A stretch of 64,000 nucleotides of DNA from Leptodontidium sp. MPI-SDFR-AT-0119 (taxonomy: Eukaryota; Ascomycota; Leotiomycetes; Helotiales; Leptodontidiaceae). Under the pieces are notes generated by a model. The model saw nothing but the letters and a program-made list of their open reading frames with translations, was not told the DNA's origin and ran no database searches. Each line of letters starts with the position of its first letter. The stretch's first letter is position 1. Positions 61,375 through 64,000 of the stretch are shown here, in pieces. Position numbers and translations under genes: made by a program. The stretch spans positions 558,001 to 622,000 of the forward strand of contig JAHLEZ010000031.1 of assembly GCA_020726505.1 (NCBI GenBank), written 5' to 3'.

Positions 61375-61596
61375 CAGCGTGACAAATAATTTGATTTGAT
61401 TTGATTAGCGGGTCCTAATCAAAATCAAATCAAGGCCGAAATTCACGTAATCAAATCATTGATGTTAATTATAATTGATTATTTACATACAAATAATTGA
61501 TTATAATCTAATTATAATCTGATTATCAACAGTAGCAAATCAAATCAGATTATAATCAATTATAATTAATTAACTTGATTTTTCTTTCTCACGCTG
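61375..61596. mobile_element. hAT-type MITE, 222 bp, 8-bp TSD GGAATAAC
   Basis: The ends CAGCGTGA and TCACGCTG are perfect 8-bp inverted repeats. GGAATAAC is duplicated exactly at 61367-61374 and 61597-61604. An 8-bp target duplication plus CAG...CTG ends is the hAT superfamily hallmark. The interior is made of TTGATTATAAT and AATCAAATCA words in both orientations, so it can fold into hairpins. It cannot encode a transposase. Confidence 0.85.
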
Positions 61597-61604
61597 GGAA
61601 TAAC

Positions 61605-61959
61605 CACTACTCACAAAACCAAAAGCTACACAGCGCCATAAATTATAGAATTAAACATGCCACTAGACCCAATCACCCCAAGTCAAACATCTCAATATGC
61701 AATTTCCCACTCAAACTGCTCAATCTACAGTTTCTCGCCTAGCCACAACCTTAAACGAGGGGATGGTAGGGTAACTTTTGGGCCACGATTAGTGTGGGGG
61801 ATCTGGTTACACCCATTCTCTGTAAACAAAGACCAGGATCTGAAAGAAAATTCCTAATCTCCGACAAAACAACTCTGCCCCATCAGCATCATCCGGCCGC
61901 ACTGCCCATTCCCTAAACATTGGCCAAGAGGCAAGTTCTCAACTTAGATACAGATACAA
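61605..61959. other. No gene recognised
   Basis: A 66-codon ORF at 61657-61857 resembles nothing I know. The N-terminal half expected for the following tyrosinase is not here. Confidence 0.35.
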
Positions 61960-62960
61960 ACGTAGCCGCATCTAATGAATCGATTCAACTGGCGAGGGGT
62001 GTTGCCGAGGCTGTGAAGCATTTCCAAGAAGATTCTATACATGCCTACCTCGCACTAACCACCAACCGGAGTGTGGGATGAGAATGGAAGAGGTATTAGA
62101 CACATGGCTGATCTTTCCGTTCGTTTCTACGTTTGACCCGATATTCTGGTTCCATCACTGGTAAGCACTTTAGCAATGGTGTTATTTCGAGTCTAATATG
62201 GCTTAGTAACGTTGATCGCCTAACTGCTATATTTTAAAGGCTTAACTTAAATATGTCGTTTGATTCTTAAGGAAGGGTTGGTAGCGCTTTGCTTGACTCT
62301 TTTTCATATAGACACCGCCAGTGCCTCATGGAATTTCGACTTGTGTCGAGACTGGAGGGCAAGCCTTGGATATGAATACAATGACTTGTCAGCGCCGCAG
62401 AGCCCACCGCAGTCCCTTTGCCTGAAGTAGACTCTTCTAACGACCAGAGCGATCTGTCTCGACTTCGGAAAATCATCAATGAGAAGTATGGTTATGTCCG
62501 TAGGGAATTAGACAACTCCCCAAGCATACACGGGCTCGAAAATGACTACATTATTAACGTCGTATAATTATAACCGGTGAGTTATTTCCTCTTGATAATT
62601 TGCTGCCTTATTTCTCTTCTTAAGTCGTATATTATTCTGTTCTTAACTCACTTTATTTATAAAGCTATACCTTATATGGAGCACCGTACTTTATTTATTT
62701 CTTCCTCGGGGCCACTCTAAGCGAGACGAGCTTCTTCACCAATACAGACAGTTATATCGGAAGCATATATACCTTTAGTAGTAGCCTCAAAGAGACCGGG
62801 GTTACTGCAGCGTGCCACAATTTCCTTGAGCAAAAGAAGGAAGGAGTGCTATTTATAGGACAGATACTGATCACAAACGTTATACTTGGCTGCGCGAAAG
62901 ATCTTGCTAGCCCAGACTTGTTCTGTTTTGAATATTGTAAAAACATTTTATGTAGAACCA
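61960..62960 (+). pseudogene. Tyrosinase (type 3 copper oxidase) C-terminal half, decayed
   Basis: Tyrosinases oxidise phenols to quinones for melanin and related pigments. The pieces appear in the right order but in changing frames. First come GRGIRHMADLSV and TFDPIFWFHH near 62090-62160, the copper B region, where the conserved Asn-Asp-Arg is lost to a stop after HHW. CRDWRASLGYEYNDLS follows near 62350, then RKIINEKYGYV and NDYIINVV near 62470-62560. APYFIYFFLGA lies near 62690, and GSIYTFSSSL and EQKKEGVLFIGQILITNVIL at about 62760-62890. The copper A half is missing. It lies at the edge of the AT-rich block and converges on the Hce2 gene. Confidence 0.72.
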
Positions 62961-63019
62961 CTTACTCAAGCTTTCTCCTCTAGAATATACAAGAAAATTA
63001 ACATGCTACGTAATTCCTA

Positions 63020-64000
63020 TCAATACAACCCCCACTCGGCCTTCTGACCACCTGCATCACCACCGCAATTCATGTACCCTTTTGCGCCAACAAGATTGTT
63101 CGAGGCATATAGCGAGATTGCTGCGGTGATGATGTTGACAATATCCTGGGTGCCAGTATAATATGTGACGTCACCAGTAACTCCATTGTTTTGGACGCCA
63201 AAATGGCAGGTGCCAAAGTTCGCAAGGGCGCGTTGACCGCCAATGCCAGTAGTCCAAGTGCCGCTCGTGCCCTGGATGTTCTTGATTATCTGCTGGCAGT
63301 CGGAGACTTTGGGGGAGGCAGATGAGGTCTCGTCAATGTAGGTGTAGCCGCTGCACTTGGTGGTGCCTTGAAGGGGATTGCAGGGGTAGCCCGAAGCGCT
63401 AGAGTTGGACTGCGAAGGATTTGACCACGAGGTGTAGGCAACTAGGGCACTGCAAACAGGGAGGCGGATGTAGCCAGGAGTGGTGATGTCTTGCTGCTGG
63501 AGCTCTTGCAAAGTCGCCTGGTCCAGTGGATTGGCGAAGGCTCCTCCGTTGGAATTGCCGTTGGCCTGGTATGTTCTAACAGACCCCTCAATAATATCTG
63601 CCAACGTTATGCCTCCCCAACTGGTCGGACTGAGGGTGTTCAGCCCTGGTGGAGCGGTGAAAAGTGATCCCTCGCAATTCCCATCAGCATCCTTAGTGGC
63701 ACAGCTTGAATACGCGCCGTCAGGGTAGACGAGATAGTACAAATTATTGTTGTAGCATGTGTAGGTAGCCTCTTGGGTGGCAGCAGTCATGTACTGGGAT
63801 AGTGGGTTCTGCGCGCTGCAGGGGTAGCCCGAATCGACGACAAAGGCTGCAGTGCCAGACGCAAGCCACACCTCTGGGATAGCAAACCCAAAGAAGGCTA
63901 GATCAATGAAGCCCTCGAGAGTGGTCTGTTGGCCACTGGTTGGGGTGGGAAATATGTCTGGGCTGGCGTTGTTACCCTCGATAAGTTGGCCGTTGGCAAT
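63020..64000 (-). CDS. Hce2 (Ecp2-like) domain secreted protein, 5' end outside window
   Basis: The frame is open from the window edge to the stop at 63020 (326 residues visible), so the start and any signal peptide lie beyond 64000. The last ~85 residues have the Hce2 pattern: SDCQQIIKNIQG, an aromatic TWTTG, GTCHFGV, TGTQDIVNIITAAISLY and VGAKGYMNCGG, with the paired Cys of this fold. Hce2 (PF14856) is named after the effector Ecp2 and also occurs at the C-terminus of multidomain fungal chitinases. The preceding ~240 residues are Cys-containing and Gly/Ser/Asn-rich (GYPCSAQNPLSQY, GYPCNPLQGTTKC) and could be the linker region of such a protein. The role is inferred; no catalytic domain is visible in the window. 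Confidence 0.7.
   Translation of the reverse strand: MANGQLIEGNNASPDIFPTPTSGQQTTLEGFIDLAFFGFAIPEVWLASGTAAFVVDSGYPCSAQNPLSQYMTAATQEATYTCYNNNLYYLVYPDGAYSSCATKDADGNCEGSLFTAPPGLNTLSPTSWGGITLADIIEGSVRTYQANGNSNGGAFANPLDQATLQELQQQDITTPGYIRLPVCSALVAYTSWSNPSQSNSSASGYPCNPLQGTTKCSGYTYIDETSSASPKVSDCQQIIKNIQGTSGTWTTGIGGQRALANFGTCHFGVQNNGVTGDVTYYTGTQDIVNIITAAISLYASNNLVGAKGYMNCGGDAGGQKAEWGLY

Overview
The window is nuclear DNA of a filamentous ascomycete (Pezizomycotina). The grounds are short 45-83 nt spliceosomal introns, Zn2Cys6 and C2H2 regulators, a PTH11-type receptor, an OTT_1508-type deaminase, a DUF6606/DUF3638/DUF3645 giant protein, and a two-speed layout. Gene-bearing stretches of ordinary base composition alternate with very AT-rich blocks without ORFs (about 5.9-8.3, 29.5-31.4, 48.7-51.4 and 54.5-61.4 kb). 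The blocks hold transposon debris whose copies differ mainly by C-to-T/G-to-A changes, as expected from repeat-induced point mutation (RIP).

Layout. 0-0.7 kb: broken Zn2Cys6 and aldehyde dehydrogenase fragments. 1.4-5.2 kb (-): an intact fusion of ubiquitin-like, vWA and E2 domains. 5.9-8.3 kb: AT-rich block with a solo LTR. 9.3-29.5 kb: a largely dead carbohydrate-utilisation region. It contains a GH115 alpha-glucuronidase pseudogene, a DUF2264 pseudogene, an intact CE16/GDSL acetylesterase, a RIP-degraded pogo-like DNA transposon with intact ends, a clan GH-A hydrolase pseudogene split by a gag-only LTR element, a Zn2Cys6 regulator pseudogene and a sugar transporter with one frameshift. 29.5-35 kb: repeats, several small LTR-like insertions and one unrecognised membrane/secreted protein gene. 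35-48.5 kb: OTT_1508-type deaminase (-), C2H2 zinc-finger gene (-, one nonsense codon) with a ~65-bp repeat array upstream, and the 3,074-aa giant protein (+). 48.5-61.6 kb: AT-rich block with LTRs and MITEs around one intact seven-helix PTH11/rhodopsin-like receptor. 62-64 kb: tyrosinase pseudogene and the 3' part of a secreted Hce2-domain protein that runs off the window.

How the parts fit. The 9-29 kb genes look like a former module for taking up and degrading acetylated, glucuronic-acid-bearing plant polysaccharide: esterase, glucuronidase, galactosidase-like hydrolase, transporter and regulator. Most have been inactivated, and most of their nonsense codons are CAG/CAA-to-TAG/TAA or TGG-to-TAG, the RIP signature, although they are not visibly repeated here. 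This resembles RIP leaking from neighbouring transposons. The 35-48.5 kb genes are the best candidate for an undescribed system: a nucleic-acid-deaminase-like protein next to a huge P-loop, helicase-like protein family that has no clear function. Exon structures were built by hand from splice sites and reading-frame continuity and were not checked against transcripts.
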